43,655 nt of DNA from Myxococcota bacterium (GCA_029941885.1 JAPYTP010000004.1:45637-89291), one strand, 5' to 3'; shown: positions 25,314 through 34,118, counted from the first letter of the stretch. Program-made: numbers and translations. Notes: generated by a model from the sequence alone, not told the origin.

Positions 25314-26888
25314 TCATTCCGAGGCGAGTCCGCCCGTCTGAATCTGTTCCACGAGCATCGTACGCTGAACCTGAGAGGTCGCCGCCGTGCGTGGGAAGGA
25401 CTCCATCAGCGCGATCCGTCTCGGCTTCTTGAAGCCCGCGAGCTTGCCTTCACAATAGGCCCGCAGCTCCGCGAGGGTCACCGTCGCCCCTGGCATCGGC
25501 ACGATCACAGCGCATAACACCTCACCCCAATGCGGATCCGGTAGCCCGACGATCGCCACCTCCGAGACACCCGGTGCGTACCGCAACACGGCCTCGACCT
25601 CGTTCGGAGAAACACTCTCTCCGCCGGTTCGCAGGATTTCCTTCTTGCGGCCGACGATCGAGTAGTATCCCTCCTCGTCGATCGCGCCGAGATCGCCCAT
25701 TCGGAACCAGCCGTCCTCGAAGGATGCCGCGGTGGTCTCGGGATCGTCGAAATATCCGTCCATCAGGTAAGGACTTCGCACGCAGATCTCGCCGTCCTCG
25801 GCGAGTCGAACATCCGCATTCACCGAGGCGATCCCGACGCTCCCCGGCTTGCGAAGCACGTCTGCATCCGCGAGCGCCGTCGCCGAGCCGACCTCCGTCG
25901 AGCCGTAATAGATTCGCACCTTCGCATCGGGGAAACATGCCTTCATCTGGTGCAGCAGTTCGATCGGCGTCGCCGAGGTCCCGGAGTCGAGTTGGGCAAG
26001 GGAAGACAGATCCCATCGACTGAGATCCGTCTCTACGATCCGCTTCCACACCAGAGGGAGGCCGTAGAGCCTGTTGGCGCGACGTGATTCGCAGGCAGCC
26101 AGAAGCGCTTCCGCGGACGAATCGGTGTAGGTGACTTCTCCACGTGTCTGCCACGCCGCGATCGCGAGGGTGAAGGCAGCCATGTGAAAGAGTGGAAACA
26201 TACAGACCGTGCGCTCCGGTTCATCGCGGAACACGCCCTGAAATCCGCGCAACCAATTCACGCGGTGGGAGAGAACGACGCCTTTGGGCCGACCCGTACT
26301 TCCGCTCGTAAAGAAGATCACGTGGGGATCCCCTTCCTCGAGCCGGGGCTCCTCGATCGCAGCGGGTGGATCCGGCAGGTTCATCGCATCGAGCACGAGC
26401 CGGTCCGCGTCGACCCCGATATCACGTGCCGCGTTCGCCCGCCCCGCGCTCCCGACGGGGAGAAGGGCCCAGCGATCGAGCCCTGCGGTCTTCGCGAGCA
26501 CCTCCGCGCCAGCGGCATGATCGGAGTCGACGATCAAGAGCGCCCCGCGCGCGAGCTTCGCGACTTCCCCCGCCTCCTCTGCACCCAGCCGCGCATTGAG
26601 CGGGGCGAAGACCGCGCCGAGCTTGGCGAGCGCAACAAAGAGCGGAAGTACCTCGATCGATGTATCGGCCCATCCGAGGATCCGATCCCCCAGCCCGATC
26701 CCCAGTTGTTCTCGTAGAGTCAGCGCGAGTCGATTCGCGTCGCGCTCGAGCTCCGCGTAGCTGAGTTCGGAGTAGCCCAAGGCCTCGGATCCGACACAGA
26801 CTGCCGGGGCGTCGGGCACGGCCTGCGCGGCGCGGCGGATGATGTCGCCGATCAGGAGCTTGCGTCCATTCAGTTCGCCAGTCGTCAC
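25314..26888 (-). CDS. Acyl-CoA synthetase-like AMP-binding protein lacking the A10 lysine
   Basis: A 524-residue ANL-family protein with the N-terminal domain intact: FFTSGSTGRPKGVVLSH (P-loop), YYGSTEVGS, FEDGWFRMGDLG and GRKKEILRTGGESVSPNEVE. Near the C-terminus, where functional members have PRTATGK-(V/I)-QR with the adenylation lysine, this reads PRTAATSQVQRTM, with Gln in place of Lys and one extra residue. The frame is otherwise undisturbed. It may be inactive in adenylation, act only in thioester formation, or use another residue. The GTG start has GGAG six bases upstream. It is divergent from a TetR gene and upstream of the hydroxyacid dehydrogenase. Substrate unknown. Confidence 0.85.
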   Translation of the reverse strand: MTTGELNGRKLLIGDIIRRAAQAVPDAPAVCVGSEALGYSELSYAELERDANRLALTLREQLGIGLGDRILGWADTSIEVLPLFVALAKLGAVFAPLNARLGAEEAGEVAKLARGALLIVDSDHAAGAEVLAKTAGLDRWALLPVGSAGRANAARDIGVDADRLVLDAMNLPDPPAAIEEPRLEEGDPHVIFFTSGSTGRPKGVVLSHRVNWLRGFQGVFRDEPERTVCMFPLFHMAAFTLAIAAWQTRGEVTYTDSSAEALLAACESRRANRLYGLPLVWKRIVETDLSRWDLSSLAQLDSGTSATPIELLHQMKACFPDAKVRIYYGSTEVGSATALADADVLRKPGSVGIASVNADVRLAEDGEICVRSPYLMDGYFDDPETTAASFEDGWFRMGDLGAIDEEGYYSIVGRKKEILRTGGESVSPNEVEAVLRYAPGVSEVAIVGLPDPHWGEVLCAVIVPMPGATVTLAELRAYCEGKLAGFKKPRRIALMESFPRTAATSQVQRTMLVEQIQTGGLASE

Positions 26889-26934
26889 TCCACTCTCCCC
26901 TCATGCGGCCGCCTCGAAGCGACGCCCCTTGCAA

Positions 26935-26964
26935 TTTCGAGAACAGAGAATACCATTCTTGAAA
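26935..26964. promoter_or_regulatory. Inverted repeats between the synthetase-like and tetR genes
   Basis: Two palindromes share this short divergent region. The outer is TTTCGAGAA-12-TTCTTGAAA (8 of 9 paired, 26935-26964), touching the tetR start codon. The inner is a perfect AGAAT-ACC-ATTCT (26947-26959). Either could be the operator through which the TetR protein controls both divergent units; which one is used cannot be decided from the sequence. Confidence 0.45.
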
Positions 26965-27737
26965 TGGAGAACAACGTTCCCAAGGCCCTCAGATCTGTTT
27001 CACCCTCCGCAGGAGCCGAATTCTCGACTTCCGCCTCCGAGCCGAGCGCGGTCGGGCAGACCGTCGATCGAACCCTCGAGGGGCGACGTGCGACGGTCCA
27101 GAACGAGGTCGAACGGCTCGTCTCCGCCGCGTTCCGGGTGATCGAACGCACGGGCCACCTCGAACCCAAGGTTTCGGACATCCTCGCCGAGGCCGGCCTC
27201 TCCAACCAGGCTTTCTATCGCCATTTTCGAGGCAAGCACGAGTTGCTGGTCGCGGTCCTCGACGACGGGATCCGCGGTCTCGGACGCTACCTCACCGGAC
27301 GAACGGCCGAGGCGGTCGGCCCGGCGGAGGCGATCCGAGAGTGGGTCCGCGGAATGGCGGCCCAGGCCCAGGATCCCGGCGGCGCCCAGGCTTCCCGTCC
27401 CTTCGCCCTCGCCCGCGGTCGGCTCGCCGAGGCCTATCCGGCGGAGATCGCGCGCTCCGAGCGGGTCGTCACGGCGTCCTTGCGGGTCGCGCTCGAAAAC
27501 GCCCGCAGCGCGGGGACGATGCCCGAAATCGAAGCCGGCCCCGATGCAGAAGCCCTGTATCACCTGATGATGGGATGGGTCGAAGCCCGCCTCATCGAAG
27601 AGCGAATTCCGAGCGACCACGAGGTCGCGCGTCTCGAGGCCTTCGTGATGGCCGGACTCGAACGTCCGAGTCCGACCTCCTCTTCCCCGGCCGAAAACCC
27701 AGCTCTCGAGCCGGGAACGGGAGACCCAAAGACATGA
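26964..27737 (+). CDS. TetR-family transcriptional regulator
   Basis: A 257-residue repressor-type protein. After a 45-residue polar N-terminal extension comes the TetR DNA-binding domain: ERLVSAAFRVIERTGHLEPKVSDILAEAGLSNQAFYRHFRGKHELLVAVLDDG is the canonical HTH region, in part. The C-terminal ligand-binding domain is helical and Ala/Glu-rich, with a Pro/Ser tail. No ribosome binding site precedes the ATG at 26964, so initiation may be leaderless or lie further inside. Its stop overlaps the start of the oxidoreductase gamma subunit (ATGA). The ligand is probably a CoA thioester or 2-oxoacid-related compound (inference from context). Confidence 0.82.
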   Translation: MENNVPKALRSVSPSAGAEFSTSASEPSAVGQTVDRTLEGRRATVQNEVERLVSAAFRVIERTGHLEPKVSDILAEAGLSNQAFYRHFRGKHELLVAVLDDGIRGLGRYLTGRTAEAVGPAEAIREWVRGMAAQAQDPGGAQASRPFALARGRLAEAYPAEIARSERVVTASLRVALENARSAGTMPEIEAGPDAEALYHLMMGWVEARLIEERIPSDHEVARLEAFVMAGLERPSPTSSSPAENPALEPGTGDPKT

Positions 27738-28321
27738 GCCCCACCCTCGAACGTGAAATCCTCTGGACCGGCATTGGCGGACAAGGCGTACAGCTCGCCG
27801 CCAAGATCCTCGCGCTGGCCGCCACCCGTGAAGGACGCGAAGTCATGTCGCTGGGAACCTATGGCGGGACGATGCGCGGCGGAAATACCGATGCAACGGT
27901 CGTGATCGCGGACGGTCCGATCACCTCTCCGCCAATGGTCTCGAAGGCCTGGGCCGCAATCATCGTCCACCCGCGATATTTCGAACCGATTCGCCCCAAG
28001 ATGCGGTCGGATGGCATCGTGTTCGTCGATGGTGATCTGCTCGAGGAGCCTGTCGCGGAGACACCTGCCGAGCTCGTTTCGATCTCGGCTACGAAGCTCG
28101 CCCGCGAGGCGGAAGCTCCAAAGGCAACCTCACTGATCCTCCTCGGCGCCTTCGCCCATGCGACGGGAATCGTTTCGGGAAGCGCCCTCGAAGGAGCACT
28201 CGCCGATTCACTGCCCAGTTATCGCCAACAATTTTTGGAAGCCAATCAGCGCGCGCTCGCGGTCGGGCGAGCCGCAGTCTCCGAGCTCGCCCAGCCGGCC
28301 TGGAATCGGGAGGCCTCATGA
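27734..28321 (+). CDS. 2-oxoacid:ferredoxin oxidoreductase, gamma subunit
   Basis: A 195-residue gamma subunit of a four-subunit 2-oxoacid:ferredoxin oxidoreductase (KorC/VorC/PorG family). ILWTGIGGQGVQLAAKILALAA is the family N-terminal signature, followed by GTYGGTMRGGNTDATVVIAD. The complex oxidatively decarboxylates a 2-oxoacid to the acyl-CoA with reduction of ferredoxin, in the cytoplasm. The ATG overlaps the tetR stop and its own TGA overlaps the ferredoxin-like subunit ATG, both by four bases. The order gamma-delta-alpha-beta is collinear with the other subunits. Confidence 0.9.
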   Translation: MSPTLEREILWTGIGGQGVQLAAKILALAATREGREVMSLGTYGGTMRGGNTDATVVIADGPITSPPMVSKAWAAIIVHPRYFEPIRPKMRSDGIVFVDGDLLEEPVAETPAELVSISATKLAREAEAPKATSLILLGAFAHATGIVSGSALEGALADSLPSYRQQFLEANQRALAVGRAAVSELAQPAWNREAS

Positions 28322-28587
28322 GCCAGACGGAAACGAAGACCGGACCGCGCGGAACGGTCGTGATCGATACCGAACGATGCAAGGGATGCGAACTCTGCAT
28401 TCCGGCCTGCCCACCTAATGTCCTGCGCATGTCCGGACGGCGAAACGCTTCGGGCTACCTGCTCCCCGAGCTTCTCGAGGGGTGTACCGGCTGCTCAGCC
28501 TGCCTGATGGTCTGCCCGGATTTCTGTTTTGAGATCTATCAATTCGACGACATGGCAGCCGCCGATCGTCGGGAGGCGGCGCGATGA
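28318..28587 (+). CDS. 2-oxoacid:ferredoxin oxidoreductase, delta (2x4Fe-4S) subunit
   Basis: An 89-residue ferredoxin-like subunit with two 4Fe-4S motifs: CKGCELCIPACPP and CTGCSACLMVCPD, each CxxCxxCxxxCP. It carries electrons from the catalytic ThDP/FeS site of the enzyme to external ferredoxin. The linker between the clusters (NVLRMSGRRNASGYLLPELLEG) is typical of KorD/VorD subunits. It overlaps both neighbours by four bases (ATGA). Confidence 0.92.
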   Translation: MSQTETKTGPRGTVVIDTERCKGCELCIPACPPNVLRMSGRRNASGYLLPELLEGCTGCSACLMVCPDFCFEIYQFDDMAAADRREAAR

Positions 28588-29687
28588 CAGAGTCGACGAA
28601 TCGACGTCTGATGGAGGGCTCCGAGGCAATCGCCGAGGCGGCGATCGTCGCGGGGTGTCGCTTCTTTGCGGGCTACCCGATGACTCCGTTTACCGAGGTC
28701 CTCGAGTGTTTCGCCCGGCGACTGCCCGAAGAGGGCGGGGCCTGCATCAATTCCGAAAGCGAACTCGAAGCGATCGGTCAGGCCTGGGGTGCCGCGGCAA
28801 CGGGAGCGCGCGCAGCAACGGGATCGACGGGCCAGGGACTCTCCCTCATGCAGGAGTCGATGTCCGAGATCACGCGGGCGGAAATTCCGATCGTGATCCT
28901 CAACATGGCTCGGGGCCAGGGCGACTATTTCCAGGCGACCCGCGGCGGCGGGCACGGCGACTATCGACATATCGTGCTCGCGCCCGAAAGCGTGGGCGAG
29001 GCGGTGGAGATCACCCAGCTCGCGTTTCACCTCTCGGACAAGTGGCGCCATCCGGTCGTGATCTACGGCGACTACCTGATCGGACATACGGCCGAAGCCG
29101 TCTCGATCGAGAAGATCGATTTCGGCGCACTTCCCGACAAGGACTGGGCGGTCGACGGGAGCCTCGGCGGAACTGGAAAGTCCCGGAACGTGAACCCCAT
29201 CGGCATGGAGAAGGGTTCGAAGGGCATCGACCCGAATCGCTTTTGGCAGAAGCTCGCGGACAAGGAAGACGAGATCGCCGAGAGCGAGCAGCGCTTCGAA
29301 GTCGAGGACGCAGACGACGCAGAGCTCCTGATCGTCGCGTTCGGCACCCTCGCCCGCTTCGCCCGCGCTGCCATTCGCGACCTGCGGGCAGAAGGGTTGA
29401 AGGTCGGCCTCTTCCGTCCCATCAGCCTCTGGCCCTTCCCCAAACAAGCGCTGATCGAAGCGGCGACGGGCTGTCGAACCGTCGCCTGTCTCGAACAGAA
29501 TGCGGGGCAGATGATCGAAGACGTTCAGTTATCCCTATTGGGGTCGGTACCGGTCGTCCCGATCGGTGGGATTTCGACGGACGCAGCCGGATTCGGCATC
29601 GGTGCGCTACTCGATAGCGACCGGATCGCATCCCGTGCTCGGGATGCGTACAACGGTAAGGAAGTACCGAGAGGAGTCGTGGCATGA
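28584..29687 (+). CDS. 2-oxoacid:ferredoxin oxidoreductase, alpha subunit
   Basis: A 367-residue alpha subunit (KorA/VorB type). LMEGSEAIAEAAIVAGCRFFAGYPMTPFTEV is the conserved N-terminus in part; INSESELEAIGQAWGAAATGARAATGSTGQGLSLMQE and IPIVILNMARGQGDYFQATRGGGHGDYR follow, and the C-terminal domain contains VGLFRPISLWPFP and EQNAGQMIEDV. The residues resemble the 2-oxoglutarate and branched-chain 2-oxoacid enzymes more than pyruvate oxidoreductases, but substrate assignment is inference. Both ends overlap neighbours by four bases. Confidence 0.91.
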   Translation: MTESTNRRLMEGSEAIAEAAIVAGCRFFAGYPMTPFTEVLECFARRLPEEGGACINSESELEAIGQAWGAAATGARAATGSTGQGLSLMQESMSEITRAEIPIVILNMARGQGDYFQATRGGGHGDYRHIVLAPESVGEAVEITQLAFHLSDKWRHPVVIYGDYLIGHTAEAVSIEKIDFGALPDKDWAVDGSLGGTGKSRNVNPIGMEKGSKGIDPNRFWQKLADKEDEIAESEQRFEVEDADDAELLIVAFGTLARFARAAIRDLRAEGLKVGLFRPISLWPFPKQALIEAATGCRTVACLEQNAGQMIEDVQLSLLGSVPVVPIGGISTDAAGFGIGALLDSDRIASRARDAYNGKEVPRGVVA

Positions 29688-30523
29688 GCGATGAGACGAA
29701 CGTGACTTCGAACGGGGACCCGCTTCGCGTCGTTCCCTCGGACACAGCACCGGTCGGAGGCTGCCGGAAGAAGGGCAACTTCGAGCCGGCACTCACGCTG
29801 ATGGGGGAACACGACCTATGCCCCGGCTGCGGTGAGCCGCTTGCGCTGCGTCAGATTCTCGATTCCATCGAGGAACTCGGTCAATCGCAGACCGCCATCG
29901 GCACGATCGGAATCGGCTGTTATACCGCGCTCACGAGCCTGATGGACATCGACCTGATCCAGGCGCTCCACGGTCGCGCGCCCTCGGTTGCGACCGGCGC
30001 CAAGCGGATGCGGCCGGACAGCCTGGTGTTCACGCTCCAGGGCGACGGAGACATGGTCAACGAAGGCCTGCAGGAGGTGATCCACACCGCGGCGCGCGGG
30101 GAAAATGTCACCTGCATCCTGCTCAACAACGGGGTCTTCGGTGAAACGGGCGGTCACATGACCGCGACGACGGTTCTCGGACAACGCACGAAGAACTCGA
30201 TCGACGGCCGCAACGCGCGCGAACACGGCTATCCGATCCTGATCGGAGATCTGCTCTCCCGACTCCAGGGCACCGCCTATTGTGCGCGCGCATCCGTCCA
30301 CGACGCCAAAGGTGTCCACCGCGCGAGACGCTTCATCGATCGCGCCTTCGAGTCTCAGTTGAAGGGCCAGGGCTTCTCCTTCGTCGAAATCCTGACGATG
30401 TGCCCGACCGGCTGGTTCCTACCGACCGCGGAAGGACCCGCGTATCTCGACCAGGAACTCGGTGCGGTTCACGAGGTCGGCGAGATGAAGAAGGATGGGA
30501 TATTGATCGAGCAAGGCGGTTAG
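29684..30523 (+). CDS. 2-oxoacid:ferredoxin oxidoreductase, beta subunit (ThDP)
   Basis: A 279-residue beta subunit that binds thiamine diphosphate and a 4Fe-4S cluster. HDLCPGCGEPLALR gives two of the cluster cysteines, IGIGCYTALTSLMD a further one. The ThDP motif is LQGDGDMVNEGLQEVIHTAARGENVTCILLNN, in part GDG...NN, followed by FGETGGHM. The N-terminal 30 or so residues are a polar extension. Its ATG overlaps the alpha subunit stop. It is the last gene of the tetR-led operon and is followed by a palindrome that may terminate transcription. Confidence 0.92.
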   Translation: MSDETNVTSNGDPLRVVPSDTAPVGGCRKKGNFEPALTLMGEHDLCPGCGEPLALRQILDSIEELGQSQTAIGTIGIGCYTALTSLMDIDLIQALHGRAPSVATGAKRMRPDSLVFTLQGDGDMVNEGLQEVIHTAARGENVTCILLNNGVFGETGGHMTATTVLGQRTKNSIDGRNAREHGYPILIGDLLSRLQGTAYCARASVHDAKGVHRARRFIDRAFESQLKGQGFSFVEILTMCPTGWFLPTAEGPAYLDQELGAVHEVGEMKKDGILIEQGG

Positions 30524-30556
30524 TTCACTTCCGGCGTGGCCCCGTACGTCGACCGA

Positions 30557-30578
30557 CTTGACGATCGTCCGCGTCAAG
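30557..30578. terminator. Palindrome between convergent genes, possible bidirectional terminator
   Basis: CTTGACG-8-CGTCAAG, a perfect 7-bp stem, lies between the end of the oxidoreductase operon and the HAD gene, and borders the HAD stop codon. Allowing one bulge the stem extends by GAC/GTC. No U-run is present on either side. Confidence 0.45.
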
Positions 30579-30579
30579 G

Positions 30580-31218
30580 TCAGCGCACCAATCGCTCGAT
30601 CTCCGCGAGCGCCGGATGATAGTCGTCCGCCATCAGGACACCGCGAATCCCAAGAGCCTCTGCGGCCTCGACGTTCGCGGCAAAGTCGTCCACGAAGAGC
30701 GCGCAGCGCGGATCGCGAACGCCCAGCTTCTCGAGAGCGAGTTCGAAGATTCGCGGGTCCGGCTTTCGGATACCGATCTCGCTCGAATCGATGATCTCAT
30801 GGCAGATTTCGTCGATCGGGACAGAACTCGTCCAGTTGTCGCGGAATTCCCTGGCGTTGTTCGTGACGATCGCCGTCCGAAAACCACGCGTCTTGATGTC
30901 GCTCGCGAGGGAGATGACTTCCTGGCGCATTCCCCCACCCTGCTCGCCCATCCGGGTGAAGAGTTCGAGTGGATCCGCGTCCATTCCATCGGCCTTCGCG
31001 AGTTCGATGATCGCCGTGCGCGCGGTCATGAAGTCGACCTCGCCCCGTTCGAGGCGATGCCAGGGATGATCCGTATCGCGATCGTAGGGACCGAAGATCG
31101 CGCGGAAAAAGCGCTGAGGGTCGTAGCCTTTTCCCCGACCGATTATTTCGATCGTCGCAAAAGGCGATGGGGAGAAGACCCCGCCGAAATCCCACATCAC
31201 TGCTTCGACAGCCGCCAT
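30580..31218 (-). CDS. HAD-family hydrolase (epoxide hydrolase N-terminal-like)
   Basis: A 212-residue HAD-IA phosphatase-like protein. Motif I is VMWDFGGVFSPSP (nucleophile Asp11, with the second Asp of DxD replaced by Gly), as in the N-terminal domain of soluble epoxide hydrolase and ACAD10-like proteins. Motif II lies in TAIVTNNAREF, motif III is the Lys in IGIRKPDPRIFELAL, and motif IV is CALFVDDFAANVEAAEALG. The substrate is unknown. I use the ATG at 31218; the longer open frame runs into the nitroreductase gene. It is 43 bases downstream of the nitroreductase gene on the same strand, so they may be cotranscribed. Confidence 0.82.
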   Translation of the reverse strand: MAAVEAVMWDFGGVFSPSPFATIEIIGRGKGYDPQRFFRAIFGPYDRDTDHPWHRLERGEVDFMTARTAIIELAKADGMDADPLELFTRMGEQGGGMRQEVISLASDIKTRGFRTAIVTNNAREFRDNWTSSVPIDEICHEIIDSSEIGIRKPDPRIFELALEKLGVRDPRCALFVDDFAANVEAAEALGIRGVLMADDYHPALAEIERLVR

Positions 31219-31261
31219 CAGGACCGCAACCCCCTTCGTTGCGCTCGGAACCCGGCCAGAA

Positions 31262-31921
31262 TCAATCCAGCGAGAAGAGCGGTTCCGGGATCTCGAAGCC
31301 GAGATCGCCGTCCCATGAATTCCGGAACGACACCTCGTGCGCCGGACGTCGAGGGGCAACGCCCCAACGACCGGTCGGATAACCGAAGGTCACGCAGGCG
31401 CTGAAATTCCAATCCCCCTCGTCGGGGACTCCGAGAACCTTTTTCATCTCCTCGAGCTTCAGGAAGAAGACGCTCGTCAGCGCGCTGCCGACGCCTTCCG
31501 TTCGCGCCGCGAGCATCGCGTTCCAGACCGCCGGAAAGATCGAACTCCCGCTCGTATCACCCTGACAAAAGGCGAACAGGATCAGCGGGTAGCCCTCGAA
31601 ATGTTCCGCGAGATGACTCGCCGACTTGTACATCTTCATGAACTCGATGCTCTCCGCTTCCTCGGGCGAGGCCGTCGCAGAGTCCAACCGATCCTTGTAG
31701 ATCGATCCCCAGAGCGTTTCCATGCAGCCTCGATAGATCGGACCGAGCTGACCCTTTACGCCGGGATCATCGACGAGAAGGAATCGCCAGTTCTGGGTAT
31801 TTCCGCCGGTCGGAGCGCGAATGGCCGCATCGAGAATGTTCTTCTGGACCGCGTCTGGAATCGGATCGGTCTTGACCCGGCGCATCGCACGCGTCGTGTA
31901 GAGGGCTTCGGTTGCGTCCAT
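31262..31921 (-). CDS. Nitroreductase-family FMN oxidoreductase
   Basis: A 219-residue nitroreductase-fold flavoprotein. ALYTTRAMRRVKTDPIPDAV and APTGGNTQNWRFLLVDDP are the FMN-phosphate and isoalloxazine binding segments at the N-terminus. SSIFPAVWNAMLAARTEGVGSALTSVF is the central helix, and VTFGYPTGRWGVAPRRPAHEVSF near the C-terminus is standard. Members reduce nitroaromatics, quinones, enones or act in demethylation and dehalogenation; the substrate is not predictable. GGAG sits five bases before the ATG. It heads a probable two-gene unit with the HAD gene. Confidence 0.88.
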   Translation of the reverse strand: MDATEALYTTRAMRRVKTDPIPDAVQKNILDAAIRAPTGGNTQNWRFLLVDDPGVKGQLGPIYRGCMETLWGSIYKDRLDSATASPEEAESIEFMKMYKSASHLAEHFEGYPLILFAFCQGDTSGSSIFPAVWNAMLAARTEGVGSALTSVFFLKLEEMKKVLGVPDEGDWNFSACVTFGYPTGRWGVAPRRPAHEVSFRNSWDGDLGFEIPEPLFSLD

Positions 31922-32120
31922 TTATTCTCCGCTCTTCTTGGGCTCGACGGGGTTCCGTCCCGCAATCGAAACGACTTCGATCGGCGGGAGTTCACAGCGC
32001 CGATTGACGCTCGCGACATCCGAAGCCACGATAACAGCCGCGCCACCCGCTGGGCCACTACGGCCCAGTCGGGATATCCGAGGCACACGGCGATGAACCG
32101 AATCACCCCGAGGAGCCAAG

Positions 32121-33674
32121 ATGAAGAGTTCGATTCATCTCCTTTGTCAGGTCCGCATCCGTTACGCCCGCCACGCCGCCGTGATCGGTGCCGTGGCCGC
32201 AGGCCTTGTCGTGATCACCACGGGATGCGCTCGACCCGGGGGCACGCAGTCCGCAGTCGAATCGGACCCGGAAGTCCTCACGCTCTCGGCACATTCCGAT
32301 GTCGCTCCCCCCGCGCTCACCAAAGGCTGGGTGGGCTTTCTGGAAGGCCTCGATGAGGCTCGACGGGGGCTAGAAGACCCCGCCTACTTTCCGCCGGCGC
32401 CCACCGACCGCAATCTCGCCGAGGGCTACCGATATCTGCTCGGCCATCTCACCCGCATCATCGAATCCCAGACCCAGCGCCACCCCGACTTCCCATACTT
32501 CCAGCGCTCCGTCCGGATGCTGTCGAAATGGACGATCGACAATCCCGACACGATGTATCTCACGGCTTCGATCGACGCGGACGGGATCTACCGGATTCGC
32601 GGGCGCGCACTCGACACAACGGAATGGCGCACGAGTGCACGCGGGCGATCGGGCCCCCGCGCGCCGCGTGTCGTCATCTTCCAAACGACGACCGCAACAG
32701 TGGGACAGACCGGTGAGCTCGCGGAGATGCGCGATTGCCGCAACCAGACCCTGGATTCGATCGACCAGTTCGAACTCGAACTCGACGACGAGGGACGCTT
32801 CGAGATTCTCGTCGCAGCTCGCAGGCCTCGAGACTACGAAGGGCATTTCCTCGCCAGCCGCGCCGAGGCGCCCTGCCCGACCCCTTTCGGCACGACGACC
32901 TATAGAATGCGGGATGCACACCAACTGAGCTTGCGAGAGACCTTCTCGGATTGGAACCACGAGGTTCCGCTCGAACTCGAGATCGTGCGGCTCGACATGC
33001 GTGGCATGCCACGGCCGCCCCGAACGAGCGCGGAGATGGGTCTCCATCTCGGCGAAATCGGAAGGCTCGTCGGCAACCAGATCAGATTCTGGAACCGACT
33101 GCACGAACTCGGACTCGAAGTGAAGGGCGATCGAGACGGCGACGGTCGCCTCGCCCTTCCCCTGAACGATCTGAATCCGCCCTCACCGCCCTTCATCGCG
33201 GGGGGTACGGCGGGCGCCGGCCAGCTCTATTCCGCCGGCACTTTCGAACTCGAGGACGACGAAGCGCTCGTCGTCCGTGTCGAATCTCCAGTCGAGCCCT
33301 ACTACGTGGGATTTCAGCTGGGCAATCTCTGGGGCGAGTCTCTCGATCAGGCAAACTACGTAAGCAGCCAGACTGGGGCGCAGACACCAGTCGCCTCCGA
33401 TGGGGCGCGCTACTACATCGTATCGAAGCGCGATCCGGGAACCCCTGGCTGGATCGATACGACCGGTCTATCGAAAGTCACGATGTCCATGAGGTTCATC
33501 TTTCGTGACGCGCCGACGCGCGAAGACATGCCGACGGTCGAGACCTTTGCACGCAAGATCGAGAACGTTCTCGACATCCTGCCAGAGAGCACGCGGATCG
33601 TGACTCCGTCGGACCGGCGGCGCGAGGTCGATGCACGCCAACGGCATATCCAACGACGCTGGCGACAGTACTAG
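32121..33674 (+). CDS. Exported DUF1214-like protein
   Basis: A 517-residue protein with an N-terminal signal (hydrophobic residues 20-33) ending VVITTGCARPGG, which could be an imperfect lipobox (Cys36), so it may be a lipoprotein. The C-terminal third (YYVGFQLGNLWGESLDQANY, ARYYIVSKRDPGTPGWIDTTG, TMSMRFIF) resembles the DUF1214 domain. The middle part contains NPDTMYLTASID, seen in DUF1254/DUF1214-type proteins. No enzymatic function is established for this family to my knowledge. GAGGAG precedes the ATG by seven bases. The gene is divergent from the nitroreductase gene and converges on arsI. Confidence 0.72.
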   Translation: MKSSIHLLCQVRIRYARHAAVIGAVAAGLVVITTGCARPGGTQSAVESDPEVLTLSAHSDVAPPALTKGWVGFLEGLDEARRGLEDPAYFPPAPTDRNLAEGYRYLLGHLTRIIESQTQRHPDFPYFQRSVRMLSKWTIDNPDTMYLTASIDADGIYRIRGRALDTTEWRTSARGRSGPRAPRVVIFQTTTATVGQTGELAEMRDCRNQTLDSIDQFELELDDEGRFEILVAARRPRDYEGHFLASRAEAPCPTPFGTTTYRMRDAHQLSLRETFSDWNHEVPLELEIVRLDMRGMPRPPRTSAEMGLHLGEIGRLVGNQIRFWNRLHELGLEVKGDRDGDGRLALPLNDLNPPSPPFIAGGTAGAGQLYSAGTFELEDDEALVVRVESPVEPYYVGFQLGNLWGESLDQANYVSSQTGAQTPVASDGARYYIVSKRDPGTPGWIDTTGLSKVTMSMRFIFRDAPTREDMPTVETFARKIENVLDILPESTRIVTPSDRRREVDARQRHIQRRWRQY

Positions 33675-33692
33675 AATAGCTCCTGGCGATAC

Positions 33693-34118
33693 CTAACAGC
33701 ATCCGCCAACCGAAGCGGCCTCGTCGGCCTTTCTCGAACTATCCTCGCCGAAGGTCTCGCTGTCCTCGAGCACGCGATACCACTCCCATCGAAGACCCTG
33801 GGGCTCGACCGCCCAGACCTTGTCCTGCTTCGCATAGCAGCAGGTCGATTCGTCTTCGACGTGGTCCGCGAGACCCGCCGCCTTGAGGCGTTCAGTGGCC
33901 GCGGTCACCTGCTCCGCTTCGAATACTTCGACACCGAGATGGTTCAATCGCTCTTCCGCGCCCTTCACCTCGAAGAGCACGAGCTTGAGTGGTGGGTTTT
34001 CGACCGCAAAATTGGCGTAGCCGGGTTTCCGTTTGGCCGGTTTCGTATCGAAGAGCTTCGAATAGAAATCGACAGCCTGGTCGATGTCGTCCACGTTGAG
34101 GGCGAGTTGAAGTCGCAT
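33693..34118 (-). CDS. arsI: ArsI/CadI-type organoarsenical C-As lyase (VOC fold)
   Basis: A 141-residue vicinal-oxygen-chelate dioxygenase-like protein of the ArsI/CadI family. The arsenic-binding cysteine pair Cys93-Cys94 is in ESTCCYAKQDKVW, the family hallmark, with His60 and a downstream Glu (EWYRV) as iron ligands. The first ligand position, His in characterised ArsI, reads Gln here (RLQLALNV), as I recall from many CadI-like members. ArsI cleaves the C-As bond of trivalent methylarsenicals and aromatic arsenicals. The C-terminal extension ends GGCC, two extra cysteines. It lies 78 bases after arsR on the same strand, forming a minimal arsRI operon. Confidence 0.87.
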   Translation of the reverse strand: MRLQLALNVDDIDQAVDFYSKLFDTKPAKRKPGYANFAVENPPLKLVLFEVKGAEERLNHLGVEVFEAEQVTAATERLKAAGLADHVEDESTCCYAKQDKVWAVEPQGLRWEWYRVLEDSETFGEDSSRKADEAASVGGCC

